A DNA stretch of 64,000 nucleotides from Woeseiaceae bacterium (GTDB lineage Bacteria; Pseudomonadota; Gammaproteobacteria; Steroidobacterales; Woeseiaceae). The DNA is taken from contig JAJFKV010000028.1 in assembly GCA_021773055.1 (NCBI GenBank), positions 62,001-126,000 of the forward strand. The letters run 5' to 3'. A program made the position numbers and the translations under genes. Each line of letters opens with the position of its first letter. The stretch's first letter is position 1. Of the stretch, positions 9,189 to 18,759 are shown in pieces. Below the pieces are notes generated by a model. It did no database searches and was not told the DNA's origin. It worked only from the letters and a program-made list of their open reading frames with translations.

Positions 9189-10288
9189 TTCTTGCTGATC
9201 CAGTCACGATAACTGCCGTCCATCACGGCACGCCACCAGGCCTCATTGTTCAGCATCCAGTCGAGAGTGAGCTGAAAGCCTGACTCAAAATTTTCCTGCG
9301 GCTCATAACCCAACTCCGTTTCTGCCAGCGTCGCGTCAATAGCATAACGCCAATCATGACCCAGCCGGTCTTTGACGAACGTAACCAAAGACTCTGTATT
9401 CTTACCCTTGGCAGCCGGAGCGTCCGGAAACTGCTCGGCCAGGTGAGCATTAGCTGCAAACGCGGCATCAATACTCTTGCAAAGTTGATTCACAATATCG
9501 ATGTTGCGCCACTCGTTGTTGCCACCCAAGTTGTAGGTCGCCCCGCGATGGCCCTTGTTCATAACCCTATCAATACCACGACAATGATCTTCGACATACA
9601 GCCAATCTCGAATGTTCGAGCCATCACCATAAATCGGTAACGGCTTTCCAGTCACCGCGTTGACAATCATCAGCGGAATGAGCTTTTCCGGAAATTGATA
9701 AGGACCGTAGTTGTTGGAACAGTTGCTGGTGGTCACCTGCATGCCAAACGTATGGTGATACGAACGCACCAGATGATCGGAAGCCGCTTTGCTGGCCGCA
9801 TAGGGTGAATTCGGTGCGTACAAGGTCTGCTCCGTAAACGCAGGATCATCCGGTCCGAGTGTTCCGTAAACTTCATCAGTGGAAACATGGTGGAACAGGT
9901 GTGTTGTTGGCGCATTATCACTATCAATCCAGTGCTTCCTCGCCGCCATTAGCAAATTATTTGTTCCGATAACGTTGGTTTGAATGAAGGCATCGGGCTC
10001 ATGAATGGATCGATCAACATGCGATTCGGCAGCAAAATGCACGATCGTGTCAATTTGCTCCTGTTGCATCAATTCATCGATTGCTGATGCGTCCAGAATA
10101 TTGTCGTGTACGAAACGATAGTTCTCCCCAGCCGCGACAGATTCGAGATTGGCGGGATTACCGGCATAGGTGAGCGCATCCAGAACGACGATACGGTCGG
10201 TCGGATATTTTTCGCTCCAGTAGCGTACGAAATTAGCACCGATGAAACCGGCGCCGCCGGTCACCATTACTTTGCGGGAGCCGCTCAT
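9170..10288 (-). CDS. rfbB: dTDP-glucose 4,6-dehydratase
   Basis: 372 residues, an extended short-chain dehydrogenase/reductase. N-terminal NAD motif '[12 protein letters not shown]' (about 10-21), '[12 protein letters not shown]', catalytic '[10 protein letters not shown]' (Tyr/Lys), and '[20 protein letters not shown]', all diagnostic of RmlB/RfbB. Makes dTDP-4-keto-6-deoxy-D-glucose from dTDP-glucose in the cytosol. Its ATG overlaps the TGA of rfbA by four bases (ATGA), so the two form one unit. The 3' end overlaps the convergent GT2 gene by 19 bases. Confidence 0.95.
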   Translation of the reverse strand: MSGSRKVMVTGGAGFIGANFVRYWSEKYPTDRIVVLDALTYAGNPANLESVAAGENYRFVHDNILDASAIDELMQQEQIDTIVHFAAESHVDRSIHEPDAFIQTNVIGTNNLLMAARKHWIDSDNAPTTHLFHHVSTDEVYGTLGPDDPAFTEQTLYAPNSPYAASKAASDHLVRSYHHTFGMQVTTSNCSNNYGPYQFPEKLIPLMIVNAVTGKPLPIYGDGSNIRDWLYVEDHCRGIDRVMNKGHRGATYNLGGNNEWRNIDIVNQLCKSIDAAFAANAHLAEQFPDAPAAKGKNTESLVTFVKDRLGHDWRYAIDATLAETELGYEPQENFESGFQLTLDWMLNNEAWWRAVMDGSYRDWISKNYSAAG

Positions 10289-11178
10289 CTGAGAGTTGTC
10301 TCCTCAAGAACCCCGGACAAATACTCACCGTAACCATTCTTGCCGAGACTTTTCGCCAACTCCCTGAGCTGATCAGCATCGATCATACCGCTCAGGTAAG
10401 CTATTTCTTCCGGGCAACAGATCTTGAGTCCTTGTCGTTGTTCGATAATCTGCACAAACTGCGCGGCCTCCAGCAGTGACTCATGCGTGCCGGTATCCAG
10501 CCACGCGGCGCCACGTCCCATAAGCTCGACCCGCAGCGCGCCGTCTTCGAGGTACAAACGATTAATATCGGTTATCTCAAGTTCGCCGCGCGCCGATGGC
10601 TTAAGGTTCTTGGCGATCTCTACCACTCGCGAATCGTAAAAATAAAGACCTGTTACAGCGTAGTTCGATTTCGGCTCGGCCGGTTTTTCCTCAATGCCGA
10701 TCGCCAGACCGCTGGTGTCAAAATGCACAACACCGTAACGCTCCGGATCCTTTACGTGATACGCAAAAACGGTTGCGCCGTGGGACTCCTCGGCAACCGC
10801 ATGCAACTGCTGTTGCAACCCGTGCCCGTAGAAAATATTGTCGCCAAGCACGAGTGCGACAGATTCACCAGCGACGAACTCTTCACCGATAATGAACGCC
10901 TGTGCCAAACCACCAGGGTCTGGTTGCACAGCATAGCTAATAGAAACGCCCCACTGACTACCGTCTCCAAGTAGCTTGATGAATGCACCTTGATCCTCCG
11001 GTGTGGTTATCACCAGGATATCTCGAATACCGGCCATCATTAGCGTCGACAACGGGTAGTAGATCATCGGCTTGTCGTAGATCGGCATGAGCTGCTTGCT
11101 GACCGACAAGGTCAGGGGGTGCAGCCTCGACCCGGTGCCGCCGGCCAGAATGATACCTTTCGTTGTTCGCTTGCTCAT
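10285..11178 (-). CDS. rfbA: Glucose-1-phosphate thymidylyltransferase
   Basis: 297 residues from ATG 11178. N-terminal nucleotidyltransferase motif '[14 protein letters not shown]', then '[20 protein letters not shown]', '[14 protein letters not shown]' and '[20 protein letters not shown]', all of the RmlA type. Makes dTDP-glucose from dTTP and glucose 1-phosphate. A longer in-frame reading up to 11400 was rejected, because those codons lie inside the upstream methyltransferase gene and carry no RmlA homology. One base separates its ATG from the upstream TAA. No rfbC or rfbD follows in this window. Confidence 0.95.
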   Translation of the reverse strand: MSKRTTKGIILAGGTGSRLHPLTLSVSKQLMPIYDKPMIYYPLSTLMMAGIRDILVITTPEDQGAFIKLLGDGSQWGVSISYAVQPDPGGLAQAFIIGEEFVAGESVALVLGDNIFYGHGLQQQLHAVAEESHGATVFAYHVKDPERYGVVHFDTSGLAIGIEEKPAEPKSNYAVTGLYFYDSRVVEIAKNLKPSARGELEITDINRLYLEDGALRVELMGRGAAWLDTGTHESLLEAAQFVQIIEQRQGLKICCPEEIAYLSGMIDADQLRELAKSLGKNGYGEYLSGVLEETTLR

Positions 11179-11179
11179 A

Positions 11180-12454
11180 TTAGGCCTTAGCGTTTGACAC
11201 GATAACTTTGAAGGCCGGAATCGGAATGATGTACTTGCCTCCGGCCGCGCTGAATTCGTCAGTGCTCGCAACAATTTCTTTCGCGAAATTCCATGCCAGT
11301 ATGATGAGATAGTCAGGCGGGTCTGCTGACAATACCGACCGGTCCACAACCGGAATACCGGTGCCGGGCGAGAAACGCCCGATTTTTTCCGGCGTGTCAT
11401 CTACGATGTAATCGACCGTTTCGGTATCAAAACGGCAGGCATTCAATAATGTATTGCCCTTCGCGGAAGCGGCGAACGCTGCGATCTTCGCGCCACCCTG
11501 TTTCAACGCAGTAATTTTCGCGACAAAATCAGCAATCAGGCTATCAATTTCACGATTCCAGTCTTCGTACACTGCTGCATCGTGGTAACCCTCTCGTTGC
11601 TCTTTCGCAATAAATTCGCCAACAGATGACTTTACGGCATGTGTTCCCTCATTGCCGATGAAGACGCGTATTGTGCCACCGTGGATATCCTGTTTCTGCA
11701 CATCAAAAACGTCCATACCCAGGCTCTCGGCAAGACGTCGTACAGGCTCAAGTAGCACGTAGCTCAGGTGCTCGAAGTAAATCGTGTCGAACTCGCGATG
11801 CTCGATAAAATCGACGCCGTATGGAAACTCGAGCATTAACGTGCCGTCTTCGCTGAGACAGTCCTTCGCCGCCGCAACGAAGCTTCGCACGTCATCGACA
11901 TGCGCGAAGACGTTAGTCGCCGTTATCAGCATCGGCTTGCCATGTTCCGCGACAACTTGCTCAGCTGTTTCGGGGCCCCAGAATTTCGAAATCGTCGGGA
12001 CTCCGGCGGCCTCCGCAATTGCCGCCAGATTTTGCGCCGGATCGACATTGACAACCCGGACGTCCAGTTCGTCCTTGAAAACGGCCAACAGTGCACCGTC
12101 GTTGCCGGCGATGTCGACGACGAGATCACCAGGTTTCAAGCCAAGTGATTCACGCAAGGAATGTGCCATCATGCGGCAATGGTCAACATAGGCCTGGCTG
12201 ATCGAAGAGCGATAGGCATAATTGGAAAACAGTTCGCAGGGATCGATTACGACCGTCAGCTGTGACAATGAGCAATCACAGCAATATTGCACCTGCATCG
12301 GGTAACGGCGCATGGCTTTCGCGTCGCTGGATGTAGCAGCCAAATTGTTGGCCAGAGGCATCATGCCAAGATCGAGATAGAGACCAAGATCGGAGCTACC
12401 ACATATCCTGCAGTTACTGATTTCACGAACGATGCCGCTGTTTTCTCGGTTCAC
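11180..12454 (-). CDS. Sugar C-methyltransferase, TylCIII/NovU-like, SAM dependent
   Basis: About 424 residues. N-terminal zinc-binding domain with 'CRICGSSDL' and 'CCDCSLSQL' cysteines and the family's '[10 protein letters not shown]'; central SAM domain with '[13 protein letters not shown]'; C-terminal domain with '[15 protein letters not shown]' and 'FVDD'-like '[16 protein letters not shown]'. This is the three-domain layout of C-3 methyltransferases acting on dTDP-4-keto deoxysugars. The start is put at GTG 12454, which has GAAG about 8 bases upstream; an upstream TTG at 12505 is less likely. It lies one base before rfbA, so it probably acts on the product of RfbA/RfbB. The exact sugar is unknown. 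Confidence 0.85.
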   Translation of the reverse strand: MNRENSGIVREISNCRICGSSDLGLYLDLGMMPLANNLAATSSDAKAMRRYPMQVQYCCDCSLSQLTVVIDPCELFSNYAYRSSISQAYVDHCRMMAHSLRESLGLKPGDLVVDIAGNDGALLAVFKDELDVRVVNVDPAQNLAAIAEAAGVPTISKFWGPETAEQVVAEHGKPMLITATNVFAHVDDVRSFVAAAKDCLSEDGTLMLEFPYGVDFIEHREFDTIYFEHLSYVLLEPVRRLAESLGMDVFDVQKQDIHGGTIRVFIGNEGTHAVKSSVGEFIAKEQREGYHDAAVYEDWNREIDSLIADFVAKITALKQGGAKIAAFAASAKGNTLLNACRFDTETVDYIVDDTPEKIGRFSPGTGIPVVDRSVLSADPPDYLIILAWNFAKEIVASTDEFSAAGGKYIIPIPAFKVIVSNAKA

Positions 12455-12527
12455 TGAGGGACTTCTTTCCAAGGGACCGGTGAATTGTACGCGGTAGCCC
12501 GGCAATAATCATCGCAGGCGCAATTAA

Positions 12528-12595
12528 AATCCACTGAATTTCGCCGTGGATTCGGGCATCATTCCCAGCAGAGTCAGCCCTGAGACACTGGGAAT
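12528..12595 (+). promoter_or_regulatory. Structured 5' leader with two hairpins, the second covering a ribosome site
   Basis: Two perfect inverted repeats precede the methyltransferase ATG at 12599. AATCCAC (12528-12534) pairs with GTGGATT (12546-12552). ATTCCCAG (12561-12568) pairs with CTGGGAAT (12588-12595), enclosing a 19-base loop. The right arm of the second stem contains GGGAA, the only plausible ribosome site for the gene, so the stem would hide it. Whether it regulates is inference. Confidence 0.5.
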
Positions 12596-12598
12596 CCC

Positions 12599-13426
12599 AT
12601 GAGAAAACTACTAAACAAGCTGTTGGTCAGGTTTGGCCTCCTGATTACCAAGGCGCCAACGTTGCTGGCTGACAAGTCACTGGCAACGTCCGCGGCATTC
12701 CCGGTCGAACTTACCGAGAAGGTCACCGTAGACGCGGCCACCGACACGCCCGAGAACGAACTATTCGATATTTTCGCCGCGGACACCAATGTCCACAAAT
12801 GGCATCACTATTTCGATATCTATACCAAGCACTTCGAGGCCTACAGAAACCGGCCCATTCGCATGCTGGAAATTGGCGTATTTCGAGGTGGTTCACTCAG
12901 AATGTGGAAAGAATATTTTCACCCGGACTCCACGATTGTCGGTATCGACATCGACAAGTCCTGCAAGGACCACGAGATAGCCGACAGAAAGGTCTTCGTC
13001 AGAATCGGCAGTCAGGCAGACCCGGACTTTCTCGCAAAGGTGAACGATGAGTTTGGCCCGTTCGATATCATTCTGGATGACGGCAGCCACAAGACGCACC
13101 ATCAGAATATTAGCTTTGGCGCATTGTTCCGCCCTGCCTTGACCGAAGGTGGCTGTTACATGGTTGAGGATGTTCACACTAATTACTGGTTAAAGCACGT
13201 CGACAGTGAAGACACGTTCATCGATTTGTCGAAGCAGATGGTCGACATGTTGCACGAACCTTACTTCAATCGTATCGAGACGAACTTTCGCCATGAACAT
13301 CCTGAGGCCCTGAAGCAAATGGATCTTAGCTACCTTGCTGCAAATCTTGGTGGCATCGCGTTTTACGATTCTATTGTGGTTTTCGACAAGAAAAAGCGCT
13401 ATTTACCGAAGTCCGAGCTGCGTTAG
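12599..13426 (+). CDS. Class I SAM-dependent methyltransferase (Methyltransf_24 / macrocin O-methyltransferase-like)
   Basis: 275 residues. The SAM-binding strand 'RMLEIGVFRGGSLRMW' is followed by 'VGIDIDKSCK' and 'DIILDDGSHKTHHQ', typical of sugar or small-molecule O-methyltransferases of the MycE/macrocin type; the conserved 'KWHHYFDIYTKHFEAY' precedes it. The conserved histidines and aspartates around 'DDGSH' are probable metal ligands. It sits between the dTDP-sugar genes and a GT4 gene, so O-methylation of a surface sugar is the best guess. Divergent from the C-methyltransferase; ATG 12599 is preceded by a hairpin covering GGGAA. Confidence 0.82.
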   Translation: MRKLLNKLLVRFGLLITKAPTLLADKSLATSAAFPVELTEKVTVDAATDTPENELFDIFAADTNVHKWHHYFDIYTKHFEAYRNRPIRMLEIGVFRGGSLRMWKEYFHPDSTIVGIDIDKSCKDHEIADRKVFVRIGSQADPDFLAKVNDEFGPFDIILDDGSHKTHHQNISFGALFRPALTEGGCYMVEDVHTNYWLKHVDSEDTFIDLSKQMVDMLHEPYFNRIETNFRHEHPEALKQMDLSYLAANLGGIAFYDSIVVFDKKKRYLPKSELR

Positions 13427-13429
13427 CGA

Positions 13430-14542
13430 ATGAGTTCTGCAGGCGAAAGACCCCTTAGTATCCTGTGCGTTAATGGCGAAAGCGACCCGGCCGAGACCGG
13501 GTCTTTTATCGAAATGCACCGCTTGGGGCTAGACATTACGGTGATCACGTGGCCTGGCACGGTCAATCACGATGCATTGGTCGCCGCCGGTGTGACTGTG
13601 ATTCCATACGTATTGAAATGGAAAGTCAGCCCTCCGTGCATTCGTCTGATCAGGGCAGAGCTCAAGCGCAAGAAATATGATGTGCTTCACATGCTCGATA
13701 AGCGCGCAACTATGAATGGCTTGATGGCTTCGATAGGCATCGACATCAAGCTGATAGCGTACCGCGGGATCATTGGCAATCTTGCCTACTGGAGCCCGCA
13801 ATCCTGGCTCTACCTGCTAAACCCAAGACTGGATCGCATCATCTGCGTCTGCGATGCAATTCGCCGCTATTTGCTCGATCTCGGAATGCCGGGACTGCGC
13901 TTGCGGCGTAATGTACCGGTGACCATTCACAAGGGTCACAGACCGGAACTCTATGAAGGCGATGCCGAAGATCTGAAGCAATATGGTATCCCCGACGACG
14001 CGTTCGTCGTTGCGTGTACGGTACGCGCAGTACCCCGAAAAGGCGTACCCGTATTCATCGAGGCTATCGACGGACTTCCGCGCGGCCTCAACATCCATGT
14101 CCTGATGGCCGGTTCGAAAATGGACAGCCCGCTACATCGAGGACTGATCGCGAAGAACACTTACGCCGATAACATACACATCTACGGTTTTCTCAAACGT
14201 ATGCCCTGGATACTAAAGGGTGTTGATGTGTCCGTGTTGCCATCGCTAAAACGCGAAGGCCTGCCGCGTGCAATGCTGGAAGCAATGATCGCCGGAGTCG
14301 TGCCTGTCGTTACCAACTCAGGCGGCAGCCCGGAATTAATTGAGAAAGACATCTCGGGGTTTGTGGTTGAACCAGGTGATCCCGTTGCAATTCGCGAAAA
14401 AATTCTCGCCCTGTACAACGATCGTGAAATGTATGCCCGCATGAGCGCTGCTGCAAAGCAACGCGTGCTGACAGAGTTCACGATTGAAAAGACCGCCCGC
14501 GAAACGATCGCAGTTTACCGGGATGTGCTGCAGAACCAGTAG
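13430..14542 (+). CDS. Glycosyltransferase family 4
   Basis: 370 residues, GT-B fold. The C-terminal nucleotide-sugar site is clear: 'VDVSVLPSLKREGLPRAMLEAMIAGVVPVVTNSGGSPELI', including the E-x7-E type motif of GT4 (RfaB/PimA-like). N-terminal acceptor half with 'YDVLHMLDKRATMNGLMA'. Starts four bases after the methyltransferase stop, so the two are very likely co-transcribed. Likely role: adding a sugar to LPS or another surface glycan; donor and acceptor are unknown. Confidence 0.87.
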   Translation: MSSAGERPLSILCVNGESDPAETGSFIEMHRLGLDITVITWPGTVNHDALVAAGVTVIPYVLKWKVSPPCIRLIRAELKRKKYDVLHMLDKRATMNGLMASIGIDIKLIAYRGIIGNLAYWSPQSWLYLLNPRLDRIICVCDAIRRYLLDLGMPGLRLRRNVPVTIHKGHRPELYEGDAEDLKQYGIPDDAFVVACTVRAVPRKGVPVFIEAIDGLPRGLNIHVLMAGSKMDSPLHRGLIAKNTYADNIHIYGFLKRMPWILKGVDVSVLPSLKREGLPRAMLEAMIAGVVPVVTNSGGSPELIEKDISGFVVEPGDPVAIREKILALYNDREMYARMSAAAKQRVLTEFTIEKTARETIAVYRDVLQNQ

Positions 14543-14624
14543 AGTTCGGCCAGCACGCATTGCTCAATTCGATAGCACAAGTTGGATAGCGTGCAGGGCG
14601 CGCTCCTGCAATATTGCGGTGTCG

Positions 14625-15563
14625 CTACAGTTGGTCCAGGTAGTGTTTCACGCCGTCTTCCACTGGTCGAAATTCGACGTCGCAACCTGACTGGCGTAAT
14701 TGTGTGAGGTCGGCTTGTGTGAAGCTCTGGTACGCGCCTTTAAGGTGGTCCGGGAAGACCACGTAACGAATCTTCCCTTTACCATGCCATTGGATTACCG
14801 CATTGGCTACGTCGTTAAAACTCTGCGCGCGCCCGGTGCCGACATTGAATATACCTGATGCTCCCGGATTATCGAGAAACCACAGATTGACCTTACTGAT
14901 ATCGTCGATATAGACGAAGTCGCGTAACTGTTCGCCATCATCATAGCCGTCGGTCCCTGTGAAGAGATTCGCTACACCCTCTTCGCGAATCTGATTGTTG
15001 AAATGGAACGCGACGCTCGCCATCGAGCCTTTGTGTTGCTCGCGCGGGCCGTACACATTGAAATAACGAAGCCCGACGACCTGGCCTTCAGCATTCGCTG
15101 CCACGCGCCGAACGTAGCGATCAAACTGAATCTTCGAATAGCCATACACGTTCAAGGGCTTTTCGAACAACGGATCTTCAACGAATTCACTCGAGCCACC
15201 GTAAACGGCCGCAGATGACGCATAAATAAACTGCTGCCCGTGCTCAAGGCAGTGATGCAGCAACTTTTGTGAGTAACTATAATTGTTACGCATCATGAAA
15301 CGACCGTCCCACTCTGTCGTTTCGGAACATGCGCCCAGATGCAGAATTGCCGTGATGCCTTTTGCGAACTTCTGGTCGCTCGACAGTCGCGCCAGAAAGT
15401 CATCTTTGTCGAGATAATCTGCGATATTGAGGTCGGAGATATTGACGAATTTGTGGCCGTCGGTGAGATCGTCAACAACTATCACGTCGTCACTACCGCG
15501 CTCGGTCAGAGCTCGAACGACATTACTACCAATAAATCCGGCACCGCCGGTAACGATAATCAT
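14625..15563 (-). CDS. hldD: ADP-L-glycero-D-manno-heptose 6-epimerase
   Basis: 312 residues, matching HldD/RfaD (about 310). Motifs: NADP-binding '[14 protein letters not shown]' at the N terminus, '[13 protein letters not shown]', catalytic 'YGYSKIQFD', '[20 protein letters not shown]', and '[12 protein letters not shown]', all diagnostic. Makes the L-glycero form of ADP-heptose used by the heptosyltransferase at 7141-8217. Begins seven bases after the zinc-finger gene stop. The 82 bases between it and the convergent GT4 gene hold nothing I recognise. Confidence 0.96.
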   Translation of the reverse strand: MIIVTGGAGFIGSNVVRALTERGSDDVIVVDDLTDGHKFVNISDLNIADYLDKDDFLARLSSDQKFAKGITAILHLGACSETTEWDGRFMMRNNYSYSQKLLHHCLEHGQQFIYASSAAVYGGSSEFVEDPLFEKPLNVYGYSKIQFDRYVRRVAANAEGQVVGLRYFNVYGPREQHKGSMASVAFHFNNQIREEGVANLFTGTDGYDDGEQLRDFVYIDDISKVNLWFLDNPGASGIFNVGTGRAQSFNDVANAVIQWHGKGKIRYVVFPDHLKGAYQSFTQADLTQLRQSGCDVEFRPVEDGVKHYLDQL

Positions 15564-15570
15564 GGAGCAG

Positions 15571-15789
15571 CTATTCGCCGCTATCCGTCATGCGGTAATC
15601 GGCACCGCAGTACGGACACTTTGCCTCACCGGTTGCCTCTACAGGCAGGTAGACCCTGGGGTGCGAGTTCCACCGATACATGCCCGGCATCGGACAGCTC
15701 AACGGCAAATCCTTAGGCCGAACGGTGTACGTATTCTGCGCGTTCGCCGGAATCAGGTTCTGGTCGACGGTTCCTGCTTTTGCTGCCAC
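15571..15789 (-). CDS. Small zinc-finger protein (zf-CHCC family)
   Basis: 72 residues with the zf-CHCC arrangement: a Cys in 'LSCPMPGMY', a His in '[11 protein letters not shown]', and the closing pair '[10 protein letters not shown]'. This domain also occurs in the mitochondrial complex I subunit NDUFS6; the role of the free bacterial protein is not established. Seven bases separate it from hldD, so they are probably co-transcribed. Confidence 0.82.
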   Translation of the reverse strand: MAAKAGTVDQNLIPANAQNTYTVRPKDLPLSCPMPGMYRWNSHPRVYLPVEATGEAKCPYCGADYRMTDSGE

Positions 15790-15828
15790 GACAGTCTCAT
15801 TGCGTTAAAGGGTCTGAAGCCGAATTAT

Positions 15829-15852
15829 ATGCGCTGACACGCTTCAGCGCAT
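15829..15852 (-). terminator. Perfect 9-bp stem-loop at the 3' end of glnE
   Basis: ATGCGCTGA (15829-15837) and TCAGCGCAT (15844-15852) form a perfect 9-bp stem with a six-base loop, touching the last base of the glnE stop codon. On the transcribed strand the stem is followed by ATAATT, not a run of U, so it is a weak intrinsic terminator, an RNA-stabilising hairpin or a processing site. Confidence 0.5.
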
Positions 15853-18719
15853 CACATCAACCAGTCTTTCCAGATCGCCACAACGAAATTTCGTTCAGAC
15901 CGGAAGCGCTCTGCATCACACAGCACCTTCTGGCCGTCGAGAACCAGGTGATGCAGGTGCAGTCGATAGGTGCGGTAAACATCCTGCAAACGCTCACCGG
16001 TCGCTATGTCCAGCTGCTCGGTAGCGACCAATGCGTCCAGTTGGCGAATGTTATCGGAATAAAAGGTCACGTCCGGATGCGAGTCTGCCTCTTTCAAAAC
16101 AAGGTACTGAACCAGAAACTCGATATCGCCGATGCCACCTTCGCCATGTTTCAAATCGAAGTCAGTTTTGTCGCTTCGATCGAGGCCCTTACGCATTTTC
16201 CGCCGCATGGCGATTACGTCATCACGTAGCTTATCGCGGCGCACCCGGCTGGCCAGCGTTTCCTGACGGATGCGCTCGAACTCCGTCGCGATTTGAGCAC
16301 TGCCCGCCACAGCCCGCGCGCGTAGCAACGCCTGGTGCTCCCAGGTCCAGGCATTTTCCTCCTGGTAGCGCTCGAATGCTTCGGTGCTTGAGACGAGCAG
16401 TCCTGATCGACCGTCCGGCCGCAAACGGGTATCGATTTCATAAAGCTCACCCGAACCGGTTTGCATGGTCAGAAAATGAACAAGGCGACGTACGAGTCGA
16501 CTAAAAAACATCGTATTGTCCAACGGCTTTTCGCCATTGGTAAGCTGTTTTTCACCTTTGGAGTCGTGTAGAAAAACGATATCCAGATCAGACCCGTAGG
16601 ACAGTTCAAGACCGCCCAGCTTGCCGTAGCCAACGATGCCGAAGCCGGCTTCATGGCTAACACCATCCACAACATACCGTGGTGCGCCGTGCCGATCGCA
16701 CAAGTCGTTCCACGCAACGCGAAGAGCCTCATCCAGTACTACTTCGGCGAGCCAGGTCAACGCATCACTGACCTTCATGATGGGCAACTTGCCATTGAAA
16801 TCCGCCACCGCGACGCGAAACATTGCTGCGCGCTGAAATTGCGCAATGATTTGCATATGCGCTTCACTTTCGATGCGCTCCTGGCCTTCGAGCCTTTGCT
16901 GCAGCTCCGCAACCAGGTCCTCTTTCGTAACACCCTCGGAGTGGATTCTCGGATCGAGCAATTCGTCCAGAAGCACCGGATAACGCGCGATCTGATCCGC
17001 GATGTACTGGCTCCGTGCGCATAAATCGACGAGCCTCGACAACGCATGTTGATTTTCATTGAGCAAAGCGAGGTATGCACTACGCCGTAAAATACGTTCG
17101 GTAACCGCTAACGTGCGTGACAAGGCGGATACCGGATGCCTCGACTTCGCGGCCAACTCGACGAGTTTGGGGAGAAAGCGTTGCAGCCGTCCATGAGACA
17201 CCGAATCAATCTGTTGAGTTGTCGATGAGGACGCAAATGCCACGATTTTCTCCGCTAACGTCTCAGCGTGGCTGCCAACGAGTTCGCTCGCCCACTTTTC
17301 CTCCCCAGCACGCGACTCCCATAAGCGACCAAAGGTCTGCGACACCGAACTCTCGCCATCCTGTCCGCGAAATGCGATTGCCTCGAATTGCGTCGATATG
17401 GCTTCACGATGTTTGCTGAGATCTTCCAAAAGACCGTCCCAGGAGTCGTAGTTCATTGCCAGGCACAGACGTGCGCGATCGATTTCGTGGGCACTATCCG
17501 GAAGGTCGTGCGTTTGCTGATCACGAATCGCCTGAATAAAATTCTCCAGGCGCCGCAAGAACCGGTATGCGCGACGGATGCTTTCCGCATCTTCAGTGCT
17601 AATGCCACGATCGCTGACCAACAACGGCAGTACAGCCTGTAGTTCGCGACACTGCAGTTCTGGCTCGCTGCCACCGCGCACGAGTTGCAGGGCTTGCACA
17701 ATAAACTCCGCTTCACGAATACCACCGGGGCCGAGCTTTACGTTGTCGGCAAGTTCGCGGCGCCGAACGTCAGCCGCGATCATGCTCTGCATTTCCCGAA
17801 CAGACTCAAATACTCCGTAATCCAGGTAACGCCGGTAGACGAACGGCTGAATCAGGTTCGTGTTCAGCTCCTCTGCAATATGACCGGATGGCTGCGTGCC
17901 CACGATCCGGGCTTTGACGTACGCGTATCGTTCCCAGTCACGACCGTGCTGCAGCAGGTAGGATTCCAGCGCAGCGAAACTAACTACGGGGGGGCCGCTA
18001 TCGCCGAATGGTCGCAGCCGCGTATCAACTCGAAACACGAAACCGTCGGCCGTTTTTTCGTCGATCAATGCGATTACTTGCCGGGAGAGCCGGGCAAAGT
18101 ATTCCTGAGCACTAAGCGTCCGGTCGCCATCGGTCTCCCCGTTCTCCGTGTAGCAAAAAATCACGTCTATATCGGACGAAAAATTCAGCTCGCGGCCACC
18201 CAATTTGCCCATCCCAAGAACAACCAGCGACACAACATCACCAGCCGCGTTTCTTACCTGGCCAAATCGGGTTTGTAATTGTCTTTCTGAGTATTGTGTT
18301 GCCGCATCGAGAAGGCGATCTGCAAGCCTGGAGAGCTGCCGAAGAGTTTCGTCAAGATCCGCATGCCGTTGGACTTCTCGCCACAGAACCCGCAGTAGAT
18401 AGCGGTTCCGGTAGCGCCGCAGTTCGGACTTAAGTCCTGCAATATCCGCGTCACTTGTCGAGACTCTGCCTACAAAGCTATCCAGCTCGGCATCATCGGC
18501 GGCATTCGAGAATGAGGCGACGTTCTCCATGAACCATGTGAATTCCCGCAGCAGAACATTAGCCGCGAATTCGCTGCAGGCGACGAGGCGAGTTACCGGG
18601 GCAATTTGATCCTCGGGCAGGGTAGCGCCCAGGTCGGCTAGCTTTTCAAACCACAGCGCAACGGCAGGTTGCAGCTTGTCCGGCAAGTCCGCGATGTGCG
18701 GTGCAATGGTATTCCCCAT
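15852..18719 (-). CDS. glnE: Bifunctional glutamine synthetase adenylyltransferase/deadenylase
   Basis: 955 residues, normal for GlnE (about 945). It has two nucleotidyltransferase halves: the N-terminal deadenylase with 'GMGKLGGRELNFSSDIDVIF' (about 168-187) and the C-terminal adenylylase with 'GYGKLGGLELSYGSDLDIVF' near residue 670, each with the G-S-D-x-D metal motif intact. 'LGPGGIREAEFIVQ' and 'HGEGGIGDIEFLVQ' follow the halves. It switches glutamine synthetase off and on under PII control. No ilvE follows, unlike the arrangement in many gammaproteobacteria. Confidence 0.97.
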   Translation of the reverse strand: MGNTIAPHIADLPDKLQPAVALWFEKLADLGATLPEDQIAPVTRLVACSEFAANVLLREFTWFMENVASFSNAADDAELDSFVGRVSTSDADIAGLKSELRRYRNRYLLRVLWREVQRHADLDETLRQLSRLADRLLDAATQYSERQLQTRFGQVRNAAGDVVSLVVLGMGKLGGRELNFSSDIDVIFCYTENGETDGDRTLSAQEYFARLSRQVIALIDEKTADGFVFRVDTRLRPFGDSGPPVVSFAALESYLLQHGRDWERYAYVKARIVGTQPSGHIAEELNTNLIQPFVYRRYLDYGVFESVREMQSMIAADVRRRELADNVKLGPGGIREAEFIVQALQLVRGGSEPELQCRELQAVLPLLVSDRGISTEDAESIRRAYRFLRRLENFIQAIRDQQTHDLPDSAHEIDRARLCLAMNYDSWDGLLEDLSKHREAISTQFEAIAFRGQDGESSVSQTFGRLWESRAGEEKWASELVGSHAETLAEKIVAFASSSTTQQIDSVSHGRLQRFLPKLVELAAKSRHPVSALSRTLAVTERILRRSAYLALLNENQHALSRLVDLCARSQYIADQIARYPVLLDELLDPRIHSEGVTKEDLVAELQQRLEGQERIESEAHMQIIAQFQRAAMFRVAVADFNGKLPIMKVSDALTWLAEVVLDEALRVAWNDLCDRHGAPRYVVDGVSHEAGFGIVGYGKLGGLELSYGSDLDIVFLHDSKGEKQLTNGEKPLDNTMFFSRLVRRLVHFLTMQTGSGELYEIDTRLRPDGRSGLLVSSTEAFERYQEENAWTWEHQALLRARAVAGSAQIATEFERIRQETLASRVRRDKLRDDVIAMRRKMRKGLDRSDKTDFDLKHGEGGIGDIEFLVQYLVLKEADSHPDVTFYSDNIRQLDALVATEQLDIATGERLQDVYRTYRLHLHHLVLDGQKVLCDAERFRSERNFVVAIWKDWLM

Positions 18720-18759
18720 GCACGCAGTCTAACCAACGGCGTCTCCTGCCGACACCACC

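Noticed and set aside
11179..11400. N-terminal extension of rfbA
   Set aside because: The added codons lie inside the C-methyltransferase gene in another frame; family homology begins at ATG 11178.
17685..18278. Open frame of 197 codons on the plus strand
   Set aside because: Antisense to the conserved nucleotidyltransferase region of glnE; no ribosome site and no domain.
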